Shown: in pieces, positions 37,045 through 45,348 of the stretch | Position numbering within the stretch: the first letter of the stretch is position 1 | Layout: each line of letters begins with the position of its first letter | Made by a program: the position numbers and the translations under genes | Notes under the pieces: model-generated | Databases searched by the model: none | The model's input: only the letters and a program-made list of their open reading frames with translations | Told to the model about the DNA's origin: nothing | Origin: Schaalia canis | GTDB taxonomy: Bacteria; Actinomycetota; Actinomycetes; Actinomycetales; Actinomycetaceae | Assembly (NCBI RefSeq): GCF_003858455.1 | Contig: NZ_RQZF01000003.1 | Location: 1-64,000, forward strand | Length of the DNA stretch: 64,000 bases | Reading direction: 5' to 3'

Positions 37045-37725
37045 TTAGTTGCTGGTGTTCTCGAAACGGAAGCCCATGCCTCGCACGGTGGTGATGTAGC
37101 GAGGGTCAGCGGCGTCGTCGCCAAGCTTTCTGCGTAGCCAGGACACATGCATGTCGAGGGTTTTGGTGGATCCGGTTGGGTCGGATCCCCATACTTCACG
37201 CATGAGGGCATCACGTTCGACGACGGAGCCTGCTTCACGGACGAGGACGCGCAGGAGGTCGAATTCCTTTGCTGTCAGTTGAAGTTCGCGTTCCTTGACG
37301 AAGGCGCGGTGGGCTGCGACCTCGACGCGCACGTCCTGAGCGATGAGGTCACCGTCGGAGTGGTCGGATCCGGTGCGACGAAGGAGGGCGCGAACGCGGG
37401 CGAGGAGTTCGGCCAGGCGGAAAGGCTTGGTGACGTAGTCGTCGGCGCCTGCGTCGAGGCCAACGACCATGTCGACCTCGTCGGTTCGCGCGGTGAGGAT
37501 GAGGATTGGAACGCTTCGTCCGGAGGATCTGATTTCCCTGGCAACGTCGAGGCCGTCGATGTCTGGAAGGCCAAGATCGAGAACGACGAGGTCGCAGCCG
37601 TCGACTTCAGCGAGGGCGCCGCGCCCGGTTCCGTGGGCGCGCACTTCGTAGCCTTCTCGGCCGAGGGCGCGAGCAAGGGGTTCAGAGATTGCGGGGTCAT
37701 CTTCGACGAGGAGAACTGTAGTCAC
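37045..37725 (-). CDS. OmpR/PhoB-family response regulator
   Basis: The 226-residue DNA-binding regulator has a receiver domain starting VTTVLLVEDDPAISEPLARAL, with the phospho-acceptor aspartate in CDLVVLDLGLPDIDG and the conserved lysine in DDYVTKPF. A winged-helix domain follows (LQLTAKEFDLLRVLVREAG, KTLDMHVSWLRRKLGDD, ITTVRGMGFRFE). GTG 37725 gives the normal N-terminus. The open frame extends upstream through palindrome copy 4, which is non-coding here. It pairs with the downstream kinase. Confidence 0.93.
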   Translation of the reverse strand: MTTVLLVEDDPAISEPLARALGREGYEVRAHGTGRGALAEVDGCDLVVLDLGLPDIDGLDVAREIRSSGRSVPILILTARTDEVDMVVGLDAGADDYVTKPFRLAELLARVRALLRRTGSDHSDGDLIAQDVRVEVAAHRAFVKERELQLTAKEFDLLRVLVREAGSVVERDALMREVWGSDPTGSTKTLDMHVSWLRRKLGDDAADPRYITTVRGMGFRFENTSN

Positions 37726-37830
37726 GCCACGATCATACCCTAATGAGATATTTTCTTGCACAGTTGTTGACCAAGTAAAGACTATTTCAACTCTCGCATT
37801 ACTTTTCCTGTGGCAGCGCCCCTGCATCAT

Positions 37831-37872
37831 TTCTCCGCGAGTGGTCGCTTCGAAGCGACCACTCGCGGAGAA
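37831..37872. repeat. Palindromic element copy 4 (42-base perfect palindrome)
   Basis: It is a perfect inverted repeat. Beyond the shared core the flanks TTCT/AGAA are also complementary. It lies ~105 bases upstream of the response regulator start and downstream of the cyclase stop. Confidence 0.96.
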
Positions 37873-38016
37873 CACTCAGGCATGAAGCAGCGAACGCACA
37901 GGAAAACCCATGAGCACACACGCCAAGAAGGCTCGCCACAATCGGCGAGCCTCCACAACACTCACGCCACCCTTAACGTCCCCCTTCCACAAGAGGAAGA
38001 CCGGGCGGCAACCTCG

Positions 38017-39069
38017 TCAATCAAAACGACGCGACACCAAATACGGCAACACCGTACCAACCCCACGCAACTCAGCGGGTGGGAACTCATCAACCATGTA
38101 CCCCGCTCCCCCTTTACCTGCCCCAATAGCGGCAGCGGTAGACGCATCCGTCAAAATCTTCCCCTCCGGCGCAATCCCCACCAAACGAGCTGCAAGGTTC
38201 ACCGTCGGACCAAACACATCGCCCGAACGAGAAAACACATCGCCCCGCACGAAAGAGGCGCGCACGGGCAAGATTTCATCATCAGCCTGCAAGCGGTCAA
38301 TCAGCGAAGTCACCACTTCCAGCCCAGTCTCCAGATCATCAGCAATAAACAAGACCGCATCGCCAATCATCTTCACCACGCGCCCGCCCGCTTCTGTCAC
38401 AGCGAAACGGCACGCATCTTCGAACCGTCCAATCAGATCAGGCAGTCGCCCACCCAGGATCGTCGACGTGGACGTGTAGGAAACCATGTCAACAAACCCC
38501 AGCGAGCGCGTGAGGGGAAAACGCTTCTTCGCATCCACATGACCACGCCGGGAAACCTCATTAAATGTGCGAGTAAGCAGAGCCTCAAGCTGACGCTGCC
38601 AGGCATGTGTGAAAGCCTCTTGCAGGATTTCCACGCGTTCACGCATATGGTCAAGGACATAGATGCGCGCGGTCGTATCATCCAAACCATGGCGGCGCAT
38701 TGCATCCTCCACCAGAGCCTCCACCTGCCACAATCCCAGCCGGTCAGCAAGGTGCGAGTGCGCGCGCAAAAGGGAGCGCGAGGTGGCCTCGTCAATATCA
38801 CCCGATTCCACCAGAGCGCTCCAGCGCTGGTAGGCATCTAAATCACGGACGGTGAAAGCCTTTTCGTCAGGTGCGACGGTACGAAAACCCATGGCGGACC
38901 AAAAATCATTGACCATCTGGACAGTGGTGGAGGTGCGCGCAGCCAGGTCCTGTGCACTTAAGTTCACAGGGCCCCCAAGCAAACAATCCTCGTAGTCGCT
39001 GATCGTGCTGGGCATCTGGGGATGCTCATTCGAGGAAACCAGAGTCAGATGTGTGTCCGTCATCACCAT
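38017..39069 (-). CDS. Class III adenylate cyclase, Rv1264-like
   Basis: The enzyme makes cAMP. The ~350-residue protein has an N-terminal regulatory part of about 170 residues (GPVNLSAQDLAARTSTTVQMV, DLDAYQRWSALVESG, MRERVEILQEAFTHAWQRQLE) like the autoinhibitory domain of mycobacterial Rv1264. The catalytic domain has SLGFVDMVSYTSTS (first metal Asp), VVKMIGDAVLFIADD (second metal Asp) and FGPTVNLAARLVGIAPEG. ATG 39069 or 39063 could start it. Gene is divergent from maf, with palindrome copy 5 between. Confidence 0.88.
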   Translation of the reverse strand: MVMTDTHLTLVSSNEHPQMPSTISDYEDCLLGGPVNLSAQDLAARTSTTVQMVNDFWSAMGFRTVAPDEKAFTVRDLDAYQRWSALVESGDIDEATSRSLLRAHSHLADRLGLWQVEALVEDAMRRHGLDDTTARIYVLDHMRERVEILQEAFTHAWQRQLEALLTRTFNEVSRRGHVDAKKRFPLTRSLGFVDMVSYTSTSTILGGRLPDLIGRFEDACRFAVTEAGGRVVKMIGDAVLFIADDLETGLEVVTSLIDRLQADDEILPVRASFVRGDVFSRSGDVFGPTVNLAARLVGIAPEGKILTDASTAAAIGAGKGGAGYMVDEFPPAELRGVGTVLPYLVSRRFD

Positions 39070-39130
39070 TAGAGTGTAGTCACGCGGGCGCCAAAATGCG
39101 ATCCCAACCCCGCCCCAAGCCACTTCACAC

Positions 39131-39164
39131 TCGCGAGTGGTCGCATCAAACTGACCACTCGCGA
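39131..39164. repeat. Palindromic element copy 5
   Basis: Outer arms TCGCGAGTGGTC are perfect, with a mixed inner part (CGCAT left, AACTG right). It lies in the divergent cyclase-maf region, ~30 bases before maf. Confidence 0.95.
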
Positions 39165-39196
39165 ACTCTGCATCTCAAATCAGCGACAATAAGACC

Positions 39197-39910
39197 ATGC
39201 GTCTCCTTCTTGCCTCCAAGTCCCCCGCTCGCCGCCAAACCCTCATTAACGCCGGAATTACGCCCCTCGTCGTCGTCTCCGAAGTCAACGAGGACGCCGT
39301 CCTCACCACCCTTCCAGGCGGACGCGCCTTCTCAGGCGGCACCACAACCCCAGCCGATGAAGTTCTCGCGCTAGCAACAGCAAAATGCCAGGCAGTTGCC
39401 ACAGGCCTGCTGACCACCACCGGCACCGACCAGCTCACTGGACAGCCACTCCCCTCCAACGAAAATCTCATCATCATCGGCTGCGATTCAATGCTCGAAC
39501 TCGATGGGCGCATGCTCGGCAAGCCGCACTCACCCGAAGTCGCCGTCGAACGCATCAAAGAAATGCGCGAACGCGACGCCATCTTGTGGACCGGACACTA
39601 CGCCATGCGCCTCACCCCCACCCAAACAGAGAACGACTCCCTCCGAAGTGTCCAGGCAGAAGCAGGCGCTTCTGCGTCCACAACCGTCCATTTTGGAGCG
39701 ATGACTGATGAAGAAATCGAGGCCTACGTTGCCTCAGGAGAACCCCTCAAAGTCGCCGGTTCCTTCACGATTGACTCACTGGGTGGGCCATTCATTACTG
39801 GTGTCACAGGAGACCACCACTCCGTGGTTGGTATCTCCCTGCCTCTGACGCGCTCACTCTTCACCACCCTGGGAGTATTTTGGCCCGACCTGTGGGACCA
39901 CAGGCGCTAA
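39197..39910 (+). CDS. maf: Maf-family nucleoside triphosphate pyrophosphatase
   Basis: Maf proteins hydrolyse non-canonical or pyrimidine nucleoside triphosphates and affect septation. The 237-residue protein has the start RLLLASKSPARRQTLINAGI, EVLALATAKCQAVA, the catalytic aspartate in IIIGCDSMLELDG, LGKPHSPEVAVERIKEM and VASGEPLKVAGSFTIDSLGG. An insert between about residues 135 and 155 (NDSLRSVQAEAGASAST) makes it slightly longer than usual. The start is the first ATG, directly after palindrome copy 5. Confidence 0.9.
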   Translation: MRLLLASKSPARRQTLINAGITPLVVVSEVNEDAVLTTLPGGRAFSGGTTTPADEVLALATAKCQAVATGLLTTTGTDQLTGQPLPSNENLIIIGCDSMLELDGRMLGKPHSPEVAVERIKEMRERDAILWTGHYAMRLTPTQTENDSLRSVQAEAGASASTTVHFGAMTDEEIEAYVASGEPLKVAGSFTIDSLGGPFITGVTGDHHSVVGISLPLTRSLFTTLGVFWPDLWDHRR

Positions 39911-39942
39911 CCCAGCCACGCTGCTACCCCACTTCTCCTTAG

Positions 39943-39972
39943 GCGAGTGGTCGCTTCTATGCGACCACTCGC
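39943..39972. repeat. Palindromic element copy 6
   Basis: Arms GCGAGTGGTCGC and GCGACCACTCGC surround TTCTAT. It lies 32 bases after the maf stop. Confidence 0.95.
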
Positions 39973-40118
39973 AGTCACAGGGGTGCACGAACTGCACACC
40001 CTGACCTCCCTCGCCTCCTATCCTTCCCCTCATCTACTCTGAGAATCTTCACCCGGTGGCATCTTCACTAGGTGGACTGAGCGCGCATCCTTTCGCCCGC
40101 CACCATAAAGTAAAGAAC

Positions 40119-41102
40119 ATGGAAAATAGGAAAGCATGGGGCATCGGCCTCGCCACTGTGACCACCAGCGGCCAAACCCTTGACGTGTGGTACCCCGAGC
40201 CTCACCTCGGCGAGCGCGCCGAAGGCGACGGAAACGAACTGCTTGACACTCTCACCACCCTGCAAACCAGCGACGAAGCCCGCGGGGTCCGCACAACCGT
40301 TGTCACCTGCAGCTGCGACCTTGATGACCAGCCGCAGTCCACCGCAGACGCTTACCTGCGCCTCCATCTGCTCTCCCACCGCCTGGTCACCCCCAATTCC
40401 ATTAACCTTGACGGGATATTCTCGCGACTACCAAATGTCGTGTGGACCACTGTTGGCCCCTGCGCCGTTGAGGATTTCGAAACCACACGCATGCGGCTGC
40501 GCGCGAAGTACGGTTTTGGGGTGACGGTCATCGGAGTCGACAAGTTCCCGCCGATGGTCAACTACGTTGTCCCCTCAGGCGTGCGTATCGCTGACGGCGC
40601 GAAAGTGCGCCTGGGCGCCCACCTGGCCGAGGGCACAACTGTCATGCATGCGGCATTCGTGAACTTCAACGCCGGAACCCTTGGCCGTTCGATGGTTGAA
40701 GGCCGTATTTCTCAAGGGGTTGTCATTGACGATGGCTCCGATGTCGGCGGCGGAGCTTCCACAATGGGCACGCTTTCTGGTGGCGGTCGCGAGCGCGTAC
40801 GCCTGGGGAAGCGCTGCCTCTTGGGCGCCAACTCGGGTCTGGGAATTCCCCTTGGTGATGATTGTGTTGTCGAGGCCGGTTTGTACCTCACTGCCGGCAC
40901 AAAGGTGACGATCATGCCCTCCGGAGGCGTTATTCCAGGACGCCACGGCTTGTTCGCTGAGCCTCGTACGGTTGCGGCGCATGAGCTCGCTGGGGCATCG
41001 AACGTTCTGTTCCGCCGTAACTCCCTGTCGGGTCGGGTCGAGGCTCTTGCTCGGGGTGGCGTCGGCATCGAACTCAACGATGCGCTCCACGCCACGAACT
41101 AG
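40119..41102 (+). CDS. dapD: 2,3,4,5-tetrahydropyridine-2,6-dicarboxylate N-succinyltransferase
   Basis: DapD succinylates tetrahydrodipicolinate in lysine/diaminopimelate synthesis. The 327-residue protein is of the actinobacterial type: [21 protein letters not shown] at the N-terminus, [24 protein letters not shown], then beta-helix repeats ([27 protein letters not shown] as two motifs, [30 protein letters not shown]). ATG 40119 fits the family N-terminus; a GTG at 40056 would add 21 unsupported residues. dapC for the next step lies at 42962. Confidence 0.94.
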   Translation: MENRKAWGIGLATVTTSGQTLDVWYPEPHLGERAEGDGNELLDTLTTLQTSDEARGVRTTVVTCSCDLDDQPQSTADAYLRLHLLSHRLVTPNSINLDGIFSRLPNVVWTTVGPCAVEDFETTRMRLRAKYGFGVTVIGVDKFPPMVNYVVPSGVRIADGAKVRLGAHLAEGTTVMHAAFVNFNAGTLGRSMVEGRISQGVVIDDGSDVGGGASTMGTLSGGGRERVRLGKRCLLGANSGLGIPLGDDCVVEAGLYLTAGTKVTIMPSGGVIPGRHGLFAEPRTVAAHELAGASNVLFRRNSLSGRVEALARGGVGIELNDALHATN

Positions 41103-41107
41103 GCGCT

Positions 41108-41157
41108 AAAACACGAGGGCGGCCACCAGGTGTTCTTCCCGGTGGCCGCTTGTGTTT
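41108..41157 (+). terminator. dapD terminator
   Basis: AAACAC..GCGGCCACC pairs with GGTGGCCGC..GTGTTT just after the dapD stop, with a small bulge in the stem. A good Rho-independent candidate. Confidence 0.8.
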
Positions 41158-41212
41158 CGCTCGCATTGGGGCAGCATGTGCGAGCTTTTCCTGTCTTCTC
41201 CACTCCCCTATG

Positions 41213-41248
41213 TCCGCGAGTGGTCGCTTCGAAGCGACCACTCGCGGA
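41213..41248. repeat. Palindromic element copy 7
   Basis: A 36-base perfect palindrome (TCCGCGAGTGGTCGCTTC and its complement) between the convergent dapD and gltA genes. Confidence 0.96.
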
Positions 41249-41392
41249 AATATCCAGGTGAGGCCCAGGGGCCCTCATCCTTCTGCGCGGGATCGCGCGC
41301 TTCTCGCCACCTCAAGATTCTCCTTAATCACGGGCCTGCCGCCACACGCCCGCGGCACTTCATGCAATTCTCTTGACGCCCCGCGCAAACGA

Positions 41393-41429
41393 AAACCCGC
41401 CCCGATGCACTGTGGCACCGAGGCGGGTT
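41393..41429 (-). terminator. gltA terminator
   Basis: AACCCGCC (41393-41400) pairs with GGCGGGTT (41422-41429), and on the minus strand the stem is followed by TTTTCG. It lies about 30 bases after the gltA stop. Confidence 0.8.
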
Positions 41430-41461
41430 CCCTCGTCAAACGATGATGCGAAAGTGAAGAC

Positions 41462-42886
41462 TCACTTCTCCATGAGGCGCGGGCCGCGTTGACGCAGCGG
41501 CACATAGTCGCGTTCGACCTCGCCGACGTACACCTGGCGCGGGCGGCCGATCTTGGTGGCGGGGTCTTCTGTCATTTCCTTGTACTGGGCGATCCAGCCG
41601 GGCAGACGGCCCAGCGCAAACAGCGGGGTGAACATCTTGGTGGGGAAACCCATGGCTGAGTAGATCAGACCCGTGTAGAAGTCGACGTTCGGGTAGAGCT
41701 TGCGTGCCTTGAAGTAATCATCCGAGAGGGCGATTTCTTCGAGCTCCATAGCGATGTCAAGTAGTTCGTCGCGACGGCCCAGGCGGGAGAGGACGTCGTG
41801 GGCGGTGTCCTTGACGATGGCGGCGCGCGGGTCGTAGTTCTTGTAGACGCGGTGGCCAAAGCCCATCAGGCGCACGCCGTCTTCCTTGTTCTTGACCTTG
41901 TCAACGAAGGTCTGAACGCTCATACCCTCGTCACGAATCTGGTGGAGCATGCGCAGCACTGCTTCGTTTGCGCCGCCATGCAGTGGCCCTGCGAGGGCGC
42001 CCACGCCTGCTGCTACCGAGGCGTAGAGGTTCGCCTGAGAGGAGCCGACGAGGCGCACGGTGGAGGTTGAGCAGTTTTGTTCATGGTCGGCGTGGAGGAT
42101 CAGGAGCATGTCGAGTGCGCGCACGAGTGCGGGGTCGATGTCGTACTCCTGGTAGGGCATGCCGAAGGTCAGGCGAATGAAATCTTCGGTATAGCCGCGT
42201 TGAGCGTCTGGGTAAAGCAGGGGCAGACCGGCTGCGCGCTTAGCGATGTAGCTGATCATGGTGGGGACCTTGGCGATCAGCAGGACAAGGGCGTCGTTAA
42301 GCTGTTGGGGATCGCGAGGGTCAAGGGTGTGCTCGTAGTAGGTGGCGAGGCCTGCGATACCTGCTTGGAGGATCGACATGGGGTGGCCCTTGTGGGGGAA
42401 AGCAGTGAAGAAGGCTTTGAAATCCTCGTGGAGGAGACGATGTTTCTGGACGCGGCGATTGAAAGCCTCCAGGGTAGCGGCGTCAGGGAGTTCGCCGTAG
42501 ATGAGGAGGTAGGCGACCTCAAGGAAGGTGGAGTTTTTGGCGAGCTGCTCAATGGGGTAGCCGCGGTAGCGGAGGATGCCTGCGTCACCGTCAATGTAGG
42601 TGATGGAGGATTCGCAGGATGCGGTGTTGGTGAAACCCGTGTCGAGGGTGACGATGTCGGCTGCGCTCATGAGTGTGCCGATGCGTACGCCGTCGCAGCC
42701 GATGGTTGCGGGGACGCGTGGGAGGTCGACGACGGTCTCCCCGACGGTGAGGGTTGCTGAGGCGGGCACCTGTTCGGGCGTTACTGCGTCCTCGGGGGTG
42801 GTGGCATTGTCAGTCGTGGGGGTTGGGTCGACTGTGGGCGTTGCGTCAGCTTCTTTGCTGGCTGCTGGGGACGCCTTGGGGGTCAT
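41462..42886 (-). CDS. gltA: Citrate synthase
   Basis: GltA condenses acetyl-CoA and oxaloacetate. The catalytic parts are clear: ITYIDGDAGILRYRGYPIEQL, HKGHPMSILQAGI, LILHADHEQNCSTSTVRLVGSSQ (catalytic His), AGPLHGGANEAVLRML (second His), FGHRVYKNYDPRA and the aspartate in NVDFYTGLIYSAMGFP. The 474-residue protein carries an unusual ~45-residue N-terminal tail rich in Thr, Pro and Ala before the conserved start. ATG 42886 has AAGGAGC upstream; the frame is open to 42961 without support. Confidence 0.95.
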   Translation of the reverse strand: MTPKASPAASKEADATPTVDPTPTTDNATTPEDAVTPEQVPASATLTVGETVVDLPRVPATIGCDGVRIGTLMSAADIVTLDTGFTNTASCESSITYIDGDAGILRYRGYPIEQLAKNSTFLEVAYLLIYGELPDAATLEAFNRRVQKHRLLHEDFKAFFTAFPHKGHPMSILQAGIAGLATYYEHTLDPRDPQQLNDALVLLIAKVPTMISYIAKRAAGLPLLYPDAQRGYTEDFIRLTFGMPYQEYDIDPALVRALDMLLILHADHEQNCSTSTVRLVGSSQANLYASVAAGVGALAGPLHGGANEAVLRMLHQIRDEGMSVQTFVDKVKNKEDGVRLMGFGHRVYKNYDPRAAIVKDTAHDVLSRLGRRDELLDIAMELEEIALSDDYFKARKLYPNVDFYTGLIYSAMGFPTKMFTPLFALGRLPGWIAQYKEMTEDPATKIGRPRQVYVGEVERDYVPLRQRGPRLMEK

Positions 42887-42961
42887 TCGTGCTCCTTGGG
42901 CATGTAGGGTCTTCTCGACAATGAAATAGGACTCTCGTCCTAACTGTAGTACGTCGCACAC

Positions 42962-44173
42962 TCAGGCGCGAAAATAGTCCGCACCTAGTTCCATGATTCG
43001 GGCAGAAGCCGCATCAATACGCTCATCCGTGGCAGTCAGGGCGATACGCACATGATCGCGGGCCGCATCACCGTAGAAGGCACCCGGGGCGACAAGGATT
43101 CCAGCCTTCGCAAACAGGTCCACAAGAGCCCACGAATCCCCTTCAACTTCTTCCTCATTTTCGCGAGTGGTCGGTTCGAAGCGACCACTCGCGGAAAAAA
43201 CTGCACCATCGACGCTAGGACGCCTCACCCACAGGTACAAGCCCGCCGCGGACACCTCGTCAATCAGCAAGCCCGCCGACAGTACAGCCTCTTTCAAAAC
43301 CTCACGGCGGCGCGCGTACAAACGGTACTGCTCGGCCACTTGGGCCTCGTCCCGCAATGCCACTGCCATCGCGTGCTGCACGGGCGCGGGCACCATCATT
43401 CCCGCATGCTTGCGGACCTCAACAACCGCGCTAATCAAAGCCGGATCTCCATACATCAACGCCGCGCGGTAGCCCGCCAGATTGGACTGCTTCGACAAGG
43501 AATACAAAACGATGATGCCGCTTGGGTCCTCGCCGCACACGCGCCGATCCAGCACGGACGGCACGCCCCCGGTCACATACGGCTCCTCCCAAGGTAAAGC
43601 CGCGTAGCACTCATCCGAGACAATAACCGCCTTATGAGCGCGCGCCCACTCCACAGCGGCTACGAGTTCGTCAATGGTGAGCACATGCCCGTCAGGGTTA
43701 CCCGGCGAGTTCAAGTACACGAGGCTTGCGTCGGGCCACGTGCCGGGACGTGTGGGGTCAACCGGGATGGGGGTGGCACCAGCCAAGCGCGCCCCCACAT
43801 CGTAGGTTGGGTAGGCGACGTGGGGGACGAGGACGCTCTGGCCGGGTTGGACTCCCAGGAGAAGCGGCAGCCATGCGACGGCTTCTTTAGAGCCGATTGT
43901 GGGGATCACACCTTTGTCGCCAACGTCAACCATGTTGCGGCGGGCACCCCACGCACGGATAGCGTCGCGCACTTCCTGCGTTCCAACGACTGTTGGGTAG
44001 CCGGGAGCGTCGGAGGCATCTTTGAGGGCTTCTTGAATGAGCGCAGGCGTTGGGTCAACGGGGGTGCCAACCGAAAGGTCGCAGATACCATCTGGATGCG
44101 CGCTCGCCTGAGCTTTAGCGGGCGCGAGTTTATCCCAGGGAAAGTCAGGCAGGCCAAGAGTGGTGGGGAGCAT
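42962..44173 (-). CDS. dapC: Succinyldiaminopimelate transaminase with in-frame palindrome insertion
   Basis: DapC is a PLP aminotransferase of lysine/DAP synthesis. The 403-residue protein has LPDFPWDKLAPAKAQA at the start, VYLNSPGNPDGHVLT, IVSDECYAALPWEE, and the PLP lysine in LYSLSKQSNLAGYRAAL. Between VDGAV and EGDSWALVDLFAKAGILVAPG sits FSASGRFEPTTRENEEEV, encoded by palindromic element copy 8 and its flank. This is likely a surface loop near the small domain, so activity may be retained. Neighbouring fdxA is a usual actinobacterial partner. Confidence 0.9.
   Translation of the reverse strand: MLPTTLGLPDFPWDKLAPAKAQASAHPDGICDLSVGTPVDPTPALIQEALKDASDAPGYPTVVGTQEVRDAIRAWGARRNMVDVGDKGVIPTIGSKEAVAWLPLLLGVQPGQSVLVPHVAYPTYDVGARLAGATPIPVDPTRPGTWPDASLVYLNSPGNPDGHVLTIDELVAAVEWARAHKAVIVSDECYAALPWEEPYVTGGVPSVLDRRVCGEDPSGIIVLYSLSKQSNLAGYRAALMYGDPALISAVVEVRKHAGMMVPAPVQHAMAVALRDEAQVAEQYRLYARRREVLKEAVLSAGLLIDEVSAAGLYLWVRRPSVDGAVFSASGRFEPTTRENEEEVEGDSWALVDLFAKAGILVAPGAFYGDAARDHVRIALTATDERIDAASARIMELGADYFRA
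43162..43193. repeat. Palindromic element copy 8, inside dapC
   Basis: Outer arms CGCGAGTGGTC / GACCACTCGCG are perfect with one inner mismatch (GGTT versus AAGC). It is in frame with dapC on the minus strand and encodes SASGRFEPTTRE. Confidence 0.96.
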
Positions 44174-44320
44174 CGCTTGTGTCGCTTCCTGTCGGGCGCT
44201 TCATCGCCGCAGCTGCGTTTGGTTGAAAACGGGCAGCAGTCGCTGAAGCGAAGTGGGCGGGCGGTCATGGATTAGAACTCGACTCTAGCGGGAAGGAAGG
44301 CGTTTCACTCCCCGATTTCA

Positions 44321-44352
44321 TCGAGTGGTCGCTTCTATGCGACCACTCGCGA
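44321..44352. repeat. Palindromic element copy 9
   Basis: GAGTGGTCGC and GCGACCACTC surround TTCTAT. The outer left arm is degenerate (TCGAG instead of GCGAG). It lies between the dapC start and the fdxA stop. Confidence 0.93.
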
Positions 44353-44398
44353 TAACACACGATAAAAAGAGCCACGCGGGCGGGCGATAAGCGCGAAA

Positions 44399-44427
44399 AA
44401 CCCGGGCCACCTTCCGGCGCCCGGGTT
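44399..44427 (-). terminator. fdxA terminator
   Basis: AACCCGGGC pairs with GCCCGGGTT around an 11-base loop. On the minus strand the stem is followed by a T run (TTTTTCG). It lies 15 bases after the fdxA stop. Confidence 0.85.
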
Positions 44428-44441
44428 AGCTCGCACATCAA

Positions 44442-44765
44442 TCAGTCTTGATTTTGGGGAGGCAATGCAGCAATCATCGGCGGGTCAAAATCCTGGACGC
44501 CCGCGCGCTGAGCACCACCAGGAGAGCCCAGATCGTTGAAGAAGTCGACATTCGCTTGGTAGTAGTCGGACCATTCTTCCGGCAGGTCGTCCTCGTAGAA
44601 GATTGCCTCCGTGGGGCAGACGGGTTCGCACGCTCCACAGTCCACGCATTCTTCGGGGTGAATGTAGAGGGAGCGGGCGCCCTCGTAGATGCAGTCCACC
44701 GGGCATTCGTCAACGCACGCGCGGTCCTTGACATCAACGCAAGGCTGCGCGATCACGTACGTCAT
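44442..44765 (-). CDS. fdxA: Seven-iron ferredoxin
   Basis: FdxA is a small electron carrier with one 3Fe-4S and one 4Fe-4S cluster. The 107-residue protein has [29 protein letters not shown] and [21 protein letters not shown]. The cysteine spacing fits the 7Fe type. A C-terminal extension ([23 protein letters not shown]) is normal for actinobacterial FdxA. A strong terminator follows the stop. Confidence 0.95.
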   Translation of the reverse strand: MTYVIAQPCVDVKDRACVDECPVDCIYEGARSLYIHPEECVDCGACEPVCPTEAIFYEDDLPEEWSDYYQANVDFFNDLGSPGGAQRAGVQDFDPPMIAALPPQNQD

Positions 44766-44836
44766 TTCTTCTCCTTCACTTGAACTGCCGTAGCAGACGC
44801 TACAGCTTTTCTTCGAGGCACTCTATTATCACTCAG

Positions 44837-45112
44837 ATGAGCGAAAAAGTAGGTGTAGGCGAACCTCAACTGAACACTCCCCCAGCGTCCCCACCCCCTC
44901 CTCGCCTTCCCTGGTTGGAGTGGAAACCTGGTGATCGCGTGGTATTACGTTACCGGCTTGAGGATGGTTTGCACGACGCCCTCGGGGACGTCATCGAATC
45001 CACAGTGGACCATGTCACGATCAATACGCGGCGTGGCCCAGTCCGAGTCGAGGCTCCAACAATGGTCACCGGCAAGAAAGTCCCTCCCCCACCTGCGTTC
45101 CCAGTAAAGTAA
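44837..45112 (+). CDS. Small protein resembling the N-terminal SH3-like domain of actinobacterial GNAT proteins
   Basis: The 91-residue protein has a Pro-rich start (LNTPPASPPPPRLPW), then WKPGDRVVLRYRLEDGLHDALGDVIES, VTINTRRGPVRVEAPTMVTGKKVPPPP. The second part resembles the small beta domain found before the acetyltransferase domain in some actinobacterial GNAT proteins (Rv0428c-like), but here it stands alone. ATG 44837 is divergent from fdxA. The domain match is from memory of the pattern, so the assignment is tentative; function unknown. Confidence 0.55.
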   Translation: MSEKVGVGEPQLNTPPASPPPPRLPWLEWKPGDRVVLRYRLEDGLHDALGDVIESTVDHVTINTRRGPVRVEAPTMVTGKKVPPPPAFPVK

Positions 45113-45267
45113 GCCCCCGGTGAGAGAAAAAGGGGCGCGCCTTGGGGCAGCGTTTCCCCTAATTGGCGAGGCCACCATCGCAGGCACGTTTCGCGAGCAA
45201 TCGAAGATTCGGGGTGGAGAGTTTTTCGTGCCTACACCAGGCTTTTGCGCGCCTCCCATGTTTCCTA

Positions 45268-45307
45268 TTTCCGCGAGTGGTCAGTTCTAACTGGCCACTC
45301 GCGGAAA
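45268..45307. repeat. Palindromic element copy 10
   Basis: A 40-base inverted repeat: TTTCCGCGAGTGG and its complement outside, TCAGTT..AACTGG inside with one mismatch, centre CT. It lies between the convergent 44837 gene and typA. Confidence 0.95.
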
Positions 45308-45348
45308 AAGACAACGCGAGACGGCAGGCTCTCTCTTTCCCCCTAACT

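Noticed and set aside
37726-37875. N-terminal extension of the response regulator through palindrome copy 4
   Set aside because: The extension would precede the receiver domain's natural start, has no ribosome-binding site, and is open only because the palindrome has no stop codons.
40056-40118. Longer dapD reading frame from GTG 40056
   Set aside because: Family N-termini begin near ATG 40119, and the extra residues match nothing.
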